From: Chimonanthus salicifolius
Taxonomy: Eukaryota; Streptophyta; Magnoliopsida; Laurales; Calycanthaceae
Assembly (NCBI GenBank): GCA_013350335.1
Contig: CM023538.1
Span: forward strand, 49,330,695 to 49,394,694
Reading direction: 5' to 3'
DNA length: 64,000 bases
The notes under the pieces were generated by a model, which was given only the letters and a program-made list of their open reading frames with translations, had not been told where the DNA came from and ran no database searches. Each line of letters begins with the position of its first letter. Positions within the stretch are counted from its first letter, which is position 1. The translations under genes and the position numbers were made by a program. Below, one piece after another: positions 24,750-36,733 of this stretch.

Positions 24750-26803
24750 GTGTGGGAGTGTATTTGGAACCTCACCGTGAAACCCATGGAACTCAATAGG
24801 AATGTGGAAAAATTTTTGCTGTCAGGTTCAAGGACTTGAGCAAGCCCTCGAAGGCTCGAAGCGGCTGTCAGAGTCTAAAAATGTTTACAGTCAAAAGGTC
24901 CCAAAATCTACTCTCGAGTTCGATTACTTGAGGAAGTCCTCGAAGGCTCAAGCCAGGGTTCGATGGTTCGATCAGGGAGAGTTTACAAAAAAAAAGCCAG
25001 GATTTTTGTCTTGGTTTCGAGCACTAAGCGGAGGCTCGACGGCCTGAGCTCAAGGAATACTTAGAGTCCTCGAAGCGGAGACGGGGTCAATTATATTTAA
25101 GCCCCATTTCTCCCACTCATCTAATCCCCACGGGTGATGGTTCTTCAGCACAAACTCACCCTTTTTCTCCCTCTTAGCCTCATATTTGGCCTTTACATGT
25201 ATTGGATTAGTGTGGGTCCCACTGTAAGCTCCTCTTCTCCTACAGCTTCTCCTCCCCAAAAGTAAATTTGCTACTCTTTTTTTTAAAAAAAAAATAAAAA
25301 TATAAATATCGGCTGATATTTATCCGATATAGTCAAATATTGGCCGAGATATCAACTTGGAGCCACAATGATATTTGTTTTTTTTTTTATAAGAAATCGG
25401 GCGAGATTTTGGCCATATCATCTGCTATCCTCTAGTCAACCCATATTCAATGTCGATTATGAAATGTATGAATTAGCATGAAGTTACTATGTATGTCATG
25501 GTTGGGAAATTGTCAGGTCGTGGAGACATGCTCATATGTATATACACATTGACATGTATTACTCACTTGGATGCATTGCTGACACATGTTTGACTTTGGG
25601 GTGCGTCAACATGGGGATGGGTAGGCGTATGCATGAGTATGGGCATGACCTAATGAGTGCGTGCATTAGACATTGAATAAGGGCTAAGTAGGGGATGTGT
25701 GAGTAGGTGAATTTCCCCGACATGGATCCACTAGTGCCATGATGTGGACAGTATGAGTGAGACAGTATGAGTGAGGCTTGTTGTGGTCATGAGACTCTAG
25801 GAGTCCATAGACGACCACACGGGGGCATTGGCAATGTTGTGTGTGGCTTGGCGACATGGGCACCATGGATGAGTAAGTCCCTCACGGCTGTGTACCATGG
25901 ATGGGTAATCTCTCTCGAGTGCATGAGCACTGGAGGTGTTGGAAACGAACGGCAAGAGTTCAAGTATGAAGGGTGAGTAGCACGGGACGCACCTGGTAAG
26001 TTCGGGTCCGATCTGCCTAAGGAAAAAGCGTTGATCACTACGTGTGGAGCAGGACACACAAAGCGAGACGTATTATTCATGTGAGTTGTGCTTGACGCGC
26101 CTAGTAAGTCGGTGTCCTATGCATATCGGGGGTCATGGTGATTGTGTTGACACAACCACTTGTTGGTTGGTGTCCGTGGGCTTAGACCCTGGATTGGATG
26201 TAGATAACATGGCATGACACATAGTACATATTTTATTTCATACATGGACATGTGAGTGTGTGAGTGTGTAGCATGCATTTATTTTCTCACTGGGCTTGCA
26301 TGTGTTCATCCTTGCAATTTTAAGTGATATTGCGCTGTCGGAGTCTGAATGACCTATGGACGTGCTTAGGAGTTACATCGAGGACTAAATATTTTGTTAT
26401 TTTGCTGTTGACATGGACTGTATTCAAATGACATGTATTCTTTGAAACCATGTATATGTTTCTATTATGTACGAACTATGTTTAAGCTCATGGATTTATG
26501 TATGTGGACTTAAAAGAACCTTGGACTCTGCATATTTGTTTTAATTTGACAAAATTCCAGTATCCTGAATGGTCATAGAACATGGGAATGATGATGACGT
26601 GTGAAATATTGTCTCGAGGTCAATTTTAGTGGAGACTACTGAAATTTCAACAGAATCTCTAATGACCCGTATGGATTGGGAATTCGTGGGGACAGATAAC
26701 ACGTGTTTCCTATGTGCCTTTGGATAAATAGGAGTTAATTTAAATATTTTAAAAAATAAAATAAAATAAAATAGTCACATGTCCTAGGAGTTGAGGAGCG
26801 ACA
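24750..26803 (+). mobile_element. Ty3/gypsy-type LTR (family of the one at 39184-45549), left end unresolved
   Basis: AATTTTTGCT followed by GTTCAAGGACTTGAG and repeated CTCGAAGGCTCGA-type motifs (24820-25080) match the 39.2-39.5 kb block of another LTR. The right part, with TGAAATTTCAACAGAATCTC and a GTCACATGTCCTAGGAG block ending GAGCGACA (26803), matches LTR ends at 45549 and 51185. No adjoining gag or primer site is visible, so it may be a solo LTR. Short ORFs on both strands inside it are not genes. Confidence 0.55.
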
Positions 26804-27479
26804 CGTCCGATCCTTGTCCTTTGGAGATCCGATCCTTCCTGGGATGATATGATCAGTTATGGGGGAGATCTGTAGGTGCTCTGTTTTCATAGATCCATTT
26901 CTTTTGTTCTCCTTCTTGGCTTTCTTTCCTCCCTCTCTTTCTTTTGTCCCGTCGTTGTTGGTTGGGTTTCCATTTTTTGTGCTTTCTTATTTTCTTCCTT
27001 GTCAATCTGGGTGGGGTCTACAGTTGATGTGGCAATCTTTGGTGGGGCCCTCTCTTTCCTCCATTGATCCAAGCGTAAATTTCGAGTGCCATTTCATCGA
27101 TCCAGTCCAATCGGATTGGTTCATCATAGATCTGGTCCGAATCATACTCAATGTCCACATCATACAATATCATCCTTTACTTTAGAAATTTGAATGCCAA
27201 ACTCATGAAATAGCGCACATAATAGAGCATTGAGTTTATTAAAAGAATGCACAATATATCGGTGAGTTTATTAATAATTTATCTTCTAACTTAAAATAAA
27301 TCAATGCAAAACTGATATGGGCTAATTTTTTGTATATGGTTAATATAGAGAGACTTGCCTTCGTTCACAATAAGTAACATAATTATGAGTTATGATCCCA
27401 TGTAACAAATGCTATTTATTTTTCTGTATTCTTTCATAATTTTGTTGATGAATACATGATGCAGCTGTTGATAATATGA
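26804..27479. other. No supported gene; partial similarity to 47.95-48.2 kb
   Basis: The minus strand near 27000-27110 (GGAGGAAAGAGAGGGCCCCA) resembles the minus strand near 48160-48180 (GGAGGAAGGAGAGGGCCCAC), so the two blocks may be related repeats. No domain is recognised in either. Confidence 0.35.
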
Positions 27480-27653
27480 TCAGGTAGCCAAGGAGAGGAA
27501 GATAAACTCATATGAGTAGATGGTACGATCCATAAATCCAAGTGGGGTTCCACTTTTGAAGGCAGTGGGCTTCTTTGCGAGAATTGATAGAGGAGTTTCT
27601 CCAGCGTTATTCTTCTTAAATAGGATACGAGTGGAGCATGTGATAAGCCATTT
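27480..27653 (-). pseudogene. Ankyrin-repeat gene, downstream exon (ACD6/ITN1-like), frameshifted
   Basis: On the minus strand a T-rich tract and TTTGGCAG acceptor precede an exon starting at 27653. Its first codons read MAYHMLHSYP. After a one-base frame change around 27617-27625, the frame reads NNAGETPLSILAKKPTAFKS and GTPLGFMDRTIYSY. The LAxKPTAFKSGxxLG motif is characteristic of plant ankyrin proteins of the ACD6/ITN1 type, where it follows the ankyrin repeat ending in a YP motif. The exon's first two bases (AA) complete a codon with the last base of the exon ending at 54037. In the uncorrected frame the exon stops after ten or eleven codons. Its 3' boundary and the later transmembrane PGG domain are not visible. 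Confidence 0.75.
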
Positions 27654-28507
27654 CTGCCAAACACATACAAATAAAGCAATAAACACATGTTGTTTCTCAA
27701 GAAAATCGAGAAGCAACATCGTTATGTTAATATAGTCTTGAAAAAAGAATATCAGCAGGAGAAAGGCGAAAGTATCAAATTTGGTTTACTTGTGGATGGA
27801 TAGGGCTGCATAATTCAAGAGCTCAGCTCACGTACGTAAGATTCACTGATAATGATGGTGATAAATTTATTGAAAGGTTTAAGTATAAATTTGTGACTCA
27901 GATATTTTTAAGTTTCAAGCCATTTTTTTTTTTAATCTGCAGTTAAGTTTTTTAGCTGTTGTACGATTCATTTTATTTTATTTTATTTTACTTTTACTCT
28001 TATTTTCTTATTTTCGAATGACTTCAAGATGTCCAGGGCCTTGAAAAATGATGATTTTTTTTTTATTAACTTTTTTGAGAGGGGCAAGATAATTTCGGGC
28101 TTGTTGTCGGGTTTATTGTGATCAAACGTTGTCACATCTATCAAGCTCGTGTCTCAAGCTCGAGTTCATACTAAAACTTTTCAGTGAAATGAGAGTGTAA
28201 TAAACTTATAGATTTTATAACTAAGTTCATTTGATCAATTTAACTGTGGATCCAATTATTTCACAAAATCAAACAAAATACATCTAAAAATTGTTGTTTT
28301 TTAAATTAATAAACCTTTAATTTTTAAAAATAATCATAATATCAGAAACAACACTATTTTAAATCATCCTTGTGCCATTTTAAATAATCCCATCCTTTAC
28401 TGTTAGGATGATACCATGTGATCATTTCTCATAAACTACTTTTGCTTTAATGAGCCTTGGCATAATAAGTTTGGAGCTTTTTGTCTAGTGGCATTAGACT
28501 ATTGGTA

Positions 28508-28812
28508 GTGTCACCCATAACAATGTATATAAACTAATATATATTTAAATCATTCACATTATTAATACTTGTGGCACCTTCTTCTCAATGGATAACTTTT
28601 AAGAGTAAGTTCTACTTCAAAAATGTTAACATAGTTTTTTTTCATGGTATTAGAGCAAGAACGTGCATCAGTTGCACGCGAGGGAGGTTGTGAAGTTGCA
28701 AAATATCTCACATTGCCCTGGCGGAAAAACTAATGACTTTATATAATACTTGAGGCACCTTTCTCACAATAACTAGTTTTTTAGAGTGAATTCTACCTTA
28801 AGAATGTTAACA
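28508..28812 (+). mobile_element. Small TRIM retrotransposon (LTRs about 122 bp)
   Basis: Two related blocks both end TTCTACNTNAANAATGTTAACA (28631 and 28812) and share a CTTGNGGCACCTTNCTC segment. Between them are only 59 bp containing TGGTATTAGAGC (28645-28656), a Met-tRNA-type primer site, and a purine tract GCGAGGGAGG. The right LTR is 28691-28812. The left LTR start (about 28508) is estimated from length. The AAATATCTCACATTGCCCTG block resembles the common plant TRIM sequence. No coding capacity. Confidence 0.7.
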
Positions 28813-29121
28813 TGGTTTTCTTCACTTTGTCATTTAATTCTAGAATTTACCTTCGAGTGCAATGTGCATTATCCAATATCCATTGTGAACTTGATGAAGG
28901 GAAAGGTAGTGTAAAAACCTTCCTTAGTCTACAGTAAAGAAATGGTCTAAATGAACTTTCGTTTGTAGTGGTTTCTGGCCAAAGATATTGCCTAACAATC
29001 TTTGGTAAAACATTTTTTACTCGAATCTATCTTGATCAAGATGAATTAAACCCACAAATGCAATACAAACTCAATTGAATAATAAAATAACTTCAAAGCA
29101 AGAAAGTAAGAAATTGCAATG

Positions 29122-30718
29122 TGTTAGTACCCCGGTTTGCCGAGTCCCTAAGTTTGTCAATTCCATGACTCGGGAAGAAGCACTTCCTAAGAAACTTAAA
29201 GTCTCAAGGTGATCAAGATTAAAGATCATGCTCCGATGGATTAAAATTCATCGTTATGGCAATCACAAAACAGATATTTGGCCATAGATGACTTTAGGTG
29301 GTACACATACCTTTGGAGGACCATTCCTAGGCTTGGTTGAACAAATGGTAAAGTCATAAAAAAGCATAGAGATGAAGCTTGACAGTGAATTCGAAGCGAA
29401 CTTAGAAATATGAATTAAATTCACTATCAATTCGACTAGTTGTTCGCACTGACCCCTCGGTGGAGACAGGATCGACCCATCATGGTCAAAGGTTCTGCAT
29501 CATAGAACTGTCATTCTAGATATGCCTCTAATCGAGAGTCTCGTATGCATCGACCACTCGTTGATGAACTTAACGACCCCTCGCAGTCAATGACTCGTCG
29601 ATGATAACTTATGAGTTATGAAACTTAGAACTCAAGTGGACTCTCGAGAAAATAGACATCTCGATAATTCAAGACTAACCGAGAGTACCAGGACCGACCC
29701 GTCGTCAAAGGGCGACAGGTCGTTCTGGGCAGGACAAGTTTCGGGTCATGAAACTCTGTTTGCATGGTGTTGCCTCACATCGGGACCCTCGTATGGATCG
29801 ATCTCTCGGTGCCATGACTGTCGACCCATCAATGACACCGACCTGTCGATCTGGAATTAATTATGCTGTTGGGAGTGTATTTAATGTACAATAGTTGGGT
29901 GGTTTAACGGTAATAAATATGAACATCTACCCATCAGTGCCCCCGACCTGTCGGTACTGGACAGTTAGAAAAAACTGTGTTGACTCCTCTATAAATATGA
30001 GAGTTGTGTGATCATTTAATCATCTTCCATGAACTGAGAAAATTCACACACTCTAAGGAGCGATCAACTCTCTTATGCCTATACCTGAGAATCTAATACA
30101 ACCAATCTATTGATTGAGTTAGTGAAAGAGAGAAAGAGAGGAGGAAAGAAAAGATACCAACTAGGATAGAATCAATTTCCTAGTCACTCTGAAATTGCGA
30201 TTGCTCAATGACGGCTGCAAGGCAGAGTGTCGGGATTAACTCTGGCACACATTGGGTGAAATTCCCAGCCAATTTAAATAGGTGGATTATCTATTTTACA
30301 CATGGTGGGTGAAATTCTCAACCAATTGAGTGAGGTGGAATTCCTACTCTAATTGTGAGGGTATATGTCCCCACTTAGTGAATTTGGAGATAGCTCAAAG
30401 TTGAGCTAGTCCTAACAGTAGATGTCGGTTGGCTAACCAAACCACTATATACCTTATATTGTTGTGCTTGTGGTGTTAGAGCTAATTCCTTGTATTGATT
30501 GCTTAATTACATTTGCTAACACACACATACACACTTGATTGTTATATCCGCTGCGCTTAATTAATCAATCAAGTAATTTTTAAAAGGACCAACGATCTTT
30601 AGATTGACCTATTCACCCCTCCTCTCCCCAACGACCCCGAACACACCACCCCCCCCTCCTCCTCCTCCTCCTCCTCCTCTAGGGTCAATAGTATTCTACC
30701 TCCAAAGGGAGAACTTTA
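29122..30718 (+). repeat. 5' LTR of the SIRE element
   Basis: It starts TGTTAGTACCCCGGTTTGCC and ends AAGGGAGAACTTTA. A likely TATA box CTATAAATATGAG lies near 29991. Many CGACCC and TCGGT words are scattered through 29450-29960. A CTC microsatellite occurs at 30655-30680. Compared with the 3' LTR it lacks about 160 bp near 30258 (see findings). Confidence 0.92.
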
Positions 30719-30721
30719 AAT

Positions 30722-30733
30722 TGGTATCAGAGC
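30722..30733 (+). promoter_or_regulatory. Primer-binding site, initiator Met-tRNA type
   Basis: TGGTATCAGAGC lies three bases after the LTR end. It is the standard first-strand priming site of plant copia elements. Confidence 0.9.
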
Positions 30734-30820
30734 CTCATGCTCTTCATAAAGGATCTAACCTTCTAAGTTGATTCGTGCTAGAATTGGAACTCAAAAATAC
30801 GTCCACCTATTTACTCCTAT

Positions 30821-31727
30821 TTGAACAAAAAGATTGAGAATAAACATGTATATCATAAGGAGGACGATTGGATCACTACACAAGATGAGTTGATTGAAAA
30901 TTTTTGCACACCTCTGGATAACTCAATGAAAGGTCTCACCTCTCGTAACAATTGGAAATTCGAGATAAGTGTGAAAATTTCAATTGTCTTATTGCCTCCA
31001 TTGATAATGATCAAGAGGGATTCTCAAATGAAAATAAGGAGAGTACAAAAAATCTTTATAAAGATAGTGATCTTAGAGAATCCTACAATGTTTTGTGTCT
31101 AGAAAATAAGAAGTTGGCTAAGAAGATAAATAATGCTAAATCTGAAAAACTAAACCTTGCAAAACAATTGGAAACCTTGAAGGATGACTATGAGACTATC
31201 ACCATAGAATTGGATTCTTCAAATGAAGAAGTTTTGAAAATCAAAGAAATTGAAGTATACCTTCAAGAAACATTAAAAAGGCAAAGGGATGACATCAAGA
31301 TGCTGAATAATGTCAAAGAAGATCTTGAAGATCATGTGGTAAACTGACTCTAGAGTTAAAAGACTTAAGAAACCATAAAGAGAAGTTTCAAGATAAATTT
31401 ACCCAAAGGGAAGAAAAATTGGAAAAACTCTTAAAAATTTGTAAAAGGTTTGGCGACAGGTCAGGTCTTGGTTCCTCATTGGAAACCAATGGACCTATTG
31501 GCCAAAGGGTATTTGTTAAGGAAGATGTGCCTAAAACCCCCAAGGGTAAGTGTTTTTATTGCCATAAGGTTGGACACTGTAAGATGGAATGCAATCTTAG
31601 AAAGAGGCACATGGATGATAAAGTCCAAAACCAAGCTCCAAATCCTAAAGCTAAAAGACATCCACAGAGTCCTAAATTAAAGACTAACACATATTCACCA
31701 AGGCCAATGGTAGGACACCTCCAGTGA
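30821..31727 (+). pseudogene. SIRE gag remnant with coiled coil and zinc knuckle
   Basis: Several frames together give a short polar segment, then a Lys/Glu/Leu-rich coiled coil (30952-31345; for example LETLKDDYETITIELD). A last frame (31419-31727) contains CFYCHKVGHCKMEC, a CX2CX4HX4C nucleic-acid-binding knuckle near 31549. Frame changes near 30950 and 31345 break it. The capsid region normally found upstream of the coiled coil in SIRE gag is short or absent. The protein would package element RNA if intact. Confidence 0.75.
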
Positions 31728-32515
31728 AAGTGGACCCATAGCATGATTGCCTGTTAAGACAGCTTGATCAAATCTTGAAGAAGTTGAGATATCCAATACA
31801 GAAACCTTCTAGGTATTCCCAGAAAAACAGATTTTTTGGTAACTACAAGTCCATAATGTACTCTTCCTAGCCATAGTACCTATTCTACTTGAAAAGCCAT
31901 ACATTTCATTCAAACTATTTTGAACTTTCTGTGCTTTGGAATGAGGATTTTGTTTTTAAGCATATAGTAGTTCTTCGATGAATTGACTCATTGTATATAT
32001 GTGCTTCATCATGTAAAATTGATATAACTATTTTAAAATAGAAATTCATCAAGATTCATATATCAGGTATGACTGCTCAGTCACTTGTACCTCTTGATGT
32101 AGTCAATATATCGGTGAATCGACTAGTCTTTGTGACAGACATCTCGGTATTGTGCTAAATTAAAGCACTGTCAAAAGAGGGAAGTTGTCGAGAAGATAGA
32201 GAGGTCGGTATTCAACGACATGTCGATGGAATAGAATTCTTAAGTTAAGATATCTCCCACTGCGAAATCAAAAATCAAATCAAATTCCTCTTGTCCCTCC
32301 CTCGGCTCTGGCGATTTTCTTCCTCTCATCCCTTGCCCTAGACCCGCCGTAGCTACCTCTCGGAGTGATCTCTCATTAGAATAATCTTGGGGTTTTTGTT
32401 CCTCTCACCTCAAGAAACTAAGGTGTCACGGACATTGTGATTTTTTGTTCTCAGGTAAGCTCAGAAACTCAACCCTTCTCAGTTTCTCTTTGAGTCAGTT
32501 CTATACAAGCAAACC

Positions 32516-33958
32516 ATGTCAAAGATGAGGTTGCCAAAGAACTTCCGAACACTTGATTTGGAGAAACAGGCTCAGGCTAGTTCTCTACCACTCAAGAGAC
32601 CAAAACCTCCTAGAGAAAAACACATGCATCCTCAAGACCTAGCTGTATCCCTCTAAGATTTAGGGATTCTGATTCTGAGAATACTCCTCTGGCAAAACTT
32701 CATTTTTTCAGATCCAAGTCCGTACACCAACCCCATCCTCAAATCCCTTCTGAAAGGGTAGAAGCACCTGCTCTAGAAGAACAAGATGTTGGTGTACAAA
32801 ATGACCAGGAAGAAGTCAGAGAAGAAAGAGACATGGATGAGGAAGAAGAAGACACCGACATTGGGAATGAAGAAGGACTTAGGGCTTCTAGTATAAGTGA
32901 TGAGGAAAGAGAATCCTCAATGAAGAGGGTGTTGGTCTCTATCTTCAGCCACTAGTTCGACATATGTGTTTCAAAGACTTTAATATAGAACGAACTAGTT
33001 GTGTAGCTGATTTGCATAAATGTGGGGCTATGCAACTTCTACATGACATGCGCTGGTTGAATTTGGTGCACTGGGGTGGAAAGATGTATCCTTCCTTGGC
33101 CACATGAATGTACTACTCCATTAGAAATGATTCAAAAGCCAACTGTTTCAAAATTCTGTGTAAAAATGGAGAATCAGTACAAGTCTCTCCTAAGCTTGTT
33201 TCTGAAATCATTGGGATCCCCCTTGTACCAAATACTTCTCTACCCATCATTCCTCTGAAGATAGAAGTAACAGATCAAAGGAAATTTTCCAAAAGAATGT
33301 GTGGAAAAGAAGTAGAATGGAAGAAAAATATATGGATCAGAAGTGCAAACTTACTACCACCATACAAAATTCTTCATATTCTATTTTGCTCAAATCTGTA
33401 TCCTAGACATGGAACAGGGTTGATTTAAATCCTCCAATGATTATTCTCTTGGACAGGGTTGCTCGCAAGAAGAAATTTTGCCTGTCTACTTGGATGTGTC
33501 ATTCAATTCCGATATACTGGAAATCAGCAAGGAAATGATACCCTCCTTTTTGCTACCTCATGTATAAACTAGCTGAGCACTTCAAGATCAAACCAAGAAA
33601 AGGAAAAGTGCCAAGATTTACCAGACCCATCGACAAGGCCATTCTTCGAAAAAGTCTTTCTAGAAGTTTAGCTGAGTCCATCTTCGGGAAACATGGTCCT
33701 TCCTCCTCTGACTATCCTGTGTTTGAAGAACCAAAAGAAGTAGATGAAGAAGAACAAGAGGGAGAAGCAGCTGAATCTGCTCCTACAAGTTTGATAACTT
33801 TAAAAGAACGATACCAAGTTCAGTTCAACCATTTTTCAAACAAACTTGATGAGCATGAACTCCTTCTGAAACAAATTCTTACTGCCATTACCTCCATCCA
33901 GTCACAACCTCCTCCATCAGACTCTCAACCTTCTACCTCTACTCCTATCTCCTACTGA
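32516..33958 (+). pseudogene. Env-like / 'putative plant transposon protein' ORF remnant
   Basis: The first ATG (32516) opens a 46-codon frame rich in Lys and Pro. A second frame from about 32656 is acidic (for example RDMDEEEEDTDIGNEEG). A third (about 32950-33428) contains MCFKDFNIERTSCVADLHKC and VSPKLVSEIIGIPLVP, which resemble the plant transposon domain found in the extra ORF of SIRE-like copia elements. The last frame (33560-33958) has a Lys/Arg-rich start and a C-terminal heptad-like segment (FNHFSNKLDEHELLLKQILT). At least three frame breaks make it non-functional. The family match is by pattern and moderately certain. Confidence 0.6.
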
Positions 33959-34349
33959 TGTTACAACACCCTAGCTTCTCACATTCTTTTTGGTTATGTA
34001 AACATTAAGCACCTTGTGTGTAAACTCCACTTTTATGCATTAATGTTGTGGTTTGTTATGGTTTCATGTGTGTACTGCTGTGTTTGAATTTCTTCTATCT
34101 CTTATCTATGCTTAAACATGGTTTTTGTTAAATAGATTAACATACAGGTTCCAATGAGTTGGTTTTGTAATGGCATGTTAAGGAGATAGGGATCGGGCTA
34201 TGATATAGCACACATCATTGGAGTTTGGGGGTGCACAAAATATGTGTTGTTTAGCACCTTTCACTGGTCATGACAGTGTAGGGAGGAAGGATGACGCAAG
34301 CATGAAAGAAAGCTTGGAGAAAAATAAACTTAGAGGCAGCTAACTTTAT

Positions 34350-35188
34350 GGGGGAGTTAAGTCAAAACAGCTAGAAAAGATAGCTTGTAGAATGGGGGAG
34401 AAGACTCCAAAAAGGGAAGCTAGGTAAGTTAGCTTGACCCCAGTGGGAGAATACCTTTAAGACAACACAGCTCTTAAAGGGGAAGAAGAAGAAAAATAGT
34501 AATGCAATGGCAATTTGCATTGTACTGTGGGAGAGATCAATGCTTGAATGCATGAAAATCATGCATTGATCAATGGAAACGATTAAATGAGTTGGAAGTG
34601 AACTCATGGAAGCACTATATGCAACAAGCATGGGGGAGTGTTTGAAATCCAATCGATGTCTACCTACTAATATTTGTCAATTAAATGACAAAATGGGGGA
34701 GAAATTATTAGAAGTTGTTAGACATCAAAGCCAATTAAGAGGAGTAATTGGTAAAATAGGGAGAAGCAATGGACATGGAAGAATGTCTATGCTTGGAGTT
34801 TGGAACTTCAAACTCATAGAAGATTGGGGGAGAAAATCTTCTCAACACTGATACCTTGTATATGCTATGGATAGTGTTGGTTTCTAGGAAATCATGGTGT
34901 ATGGGGGAGCATGAATACAAATCTAGTTTAGTCCATGTGCATATATATTTATGTTTTGGACTAACCCTTGTAATGATTTTCTAGTGTTGCTTGCTTTTGT
35001 GCTTGAACATGAAAACATGAAATGAAGTAAGCTGAACAAGAATATGCGAAGATCATAGTCTTCTTTTCCATTTGAATATGTACATGTAGTCAAGATAATA
35101 TTTTTGTATTCAAATGTGATGTAATAAGGGTGTGTTTGTAATTGGGTTAACTTCTAAGTTTTGTCATTAAATTGACACATGGGGAGAT
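34350..35188 (+). repeat. Dispersed polypurine (TGGGGGAG) motifs and the 3' polypurine tract
   Basis: GGGGGAG preceded by T occurs at 34350, 34394, 34632, 34695, 34826 and 34903, with weaker GTGGGAGA copies at 34445 and 34529. The last, GGGGAGAT (35181-35188), directly abuts the 3' LTR and is the expected second-strand priming tract. The two ORFs in this block (34371-34652 minus and 34606-34851 plus) are not convincing genes. Confidence 0.8.
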
Positions 35189-36733
35189 TATAAGTGCCCC
35201 GGTTTGCTGAGTCCCTAAGTTTGTCAATTCCATGATTCGGGAAGAAGCACTTGCTAAGAAGCTTGAATACTCAAGGTGATCAAGATTGAAGATCATGCTC
35301 CACTGGATTAAATCCCATTGTTATGGTAATCACAAAATATGTATTTGGCCATAGATGACTTTAGGTGGTACCAACACCTTTGGAGGACCATTACTAAGTT
35401 TAGTTGAACAAATGATAAAATCATAAAAACCTAGAGAGGAATCTTGACAGTGAATTGGAAGCGAACATGGAAATATGAATTAAGTTCACTGTCCTCTCGA
35501 CCAGTCGTTCTCACCGACCCCTCTGTGGAGACAGTATCGACCCATCGTGGTCAAAGACTGGTCGGTCAGATTGACAAAGGTTCTGGATCATAGAACTGTC
35601 ATTTTGGGTATGCGTTAGATCGAGAGTCTTATATGCACCGACCCCTCGGTGATGAACTTAATGACCGTCGATGATAACTTATGAGTTATAGAACTTGGAA
35701 CTCAAGTGGACTCTCGAGAAAACAGACATCTCGGTAATTCAAACCGATCGTGAGTACCAGGTCGGTTAAAGGGCGACAAGTCGTTCTAGGCAGGACAAGT
35801 TTCAAAACATGAAACTCTTCGGCATGGTGTTGCTCCAGATTGAGACCCTCGTATGGACCGACCCGCCGGTACTGGACAGTTTGAAAAAACTGTGTTGACT
35901 CATATATAAATATGAGAGTTGTGTGATCATTTAATCATCTTTCTTGAACTGAGAAAATTCACACACTCTAAGGAATGATCAACTCTCTTGTACCTACACC
36001 TAAGAATTTAATACAACAAATCTATTGATTGAGTTAGTGAAAGAGAGAGAGACGAGGAAAGAAAAGATACTAACTAGGATAGAATCAGTTTCCTAGTCAC
36101 CCTGCAATTGTGATTGCTCAACGACTGCTACAAGACAGAGCATCGAGATTAACTGGGGCACATATTGGGTGGATCTTTGAGAAGCACACATCTTCGAGTA
36201 AGAGCTATAAGATAAGTGCTTCTTGTTTTAATTTTGTTTTAAAACCTTTATCCTGTGAAAGTGGATTAAGGAGGCTTGGCTTCGGAACCACTATAAAAAA
36301 TCTAGAGCGTAGTCTCTAGCACATGTGGTGGATGAAATTTTCAGTCAATTTAAATGGGTGGAATTCCTATTTTACATGTGATGGGTGAAATTTCCAGCCA
36401 ATTGAGTGATGTGGAATTCCTACTCTAATTATGAGGGTGTAAGTCCCCACTTAGTGAACTTGGAGTTAGCTCAAAGTTGAGCAAGTCCTAACAGTGGATG
36501 TAGGTTGGCTAACTGAATCACTATATATCTTGTGTCCTTGTGCTTGTGGTGTTAGAGGTATTTCCTTGTGTTGATTGCTTAATCACATTTGCTAAGACAC
36601 ACACACTTGATTGTTATATCCGCTGCACTTAATTAATCAATCAAGTAATTTTTAAAAGAACCAATGATTTTTAGATTGACATAGTCACCCTTATAGGGTC
36701 AGTCGTGTTCTAGCACCAAAGGGAGAACTTTCA
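35189..36733 (+). repeat. 3' LTR of the SIRE element
   Basis: It starts TATAAGTGCCCCGGTTTGC (TGTTAG mutated to TATAAG) and ends GGGAGAACTTTCA. A TATA box CATATATAAATATG lies near 35903. It retains a segment (36173-36333) missing from the 5' LTR. That segment contains the exact inverted repeat AGAAGCAC / GTGCTTCT (36180-36187, 36216-36223). Confidence 0.92.

Larger units (their letters stand above)
29122..36733 (+). mobile_element. Complete non-autonomous SIRE/Maximus-type copia element
   Basis: Two LTRs (29122-30718 and 35189-36733) flank a 4.47-kb internal domain, with perfect CAATG duplications at 29117-29121 and 36734-36738. After the 5' LTR comes TGGTATCAGAGC (30722-30733), the Met-tRNA primer site of copia elements. 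The internal domain holds a gag remnant with one zinc knuckle and a decayed env-like ORF. The whole pol (protease, integrase, RT, RNase H) is missing. The 3' untranslated part has repeated TGGGGGAG motifs. It is inserted in the gypsy-type LTR above. Confidence 0.93.

Noticed and set aside
25684..26080. Three overlapping ORFs near 25.8-26.1 kb as a gene
   Set aside because: They lie in the gypsy-type LTR, overlap in different frames and strands, and have no recognisable domain.
30821..33958. An infectious endogenous virus
   Set aside because: The env-like ORF belongs to a copia-type SIRE retrotransposon, is broken in several places, and pol is absent.
36173..36333. A small insertion element in the SIRE 3' LTR
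   Set aside because: The same segment is present in the solo LTR of the family at 14679-16263, so it is ancestral and was deleted from the 5' LTR.
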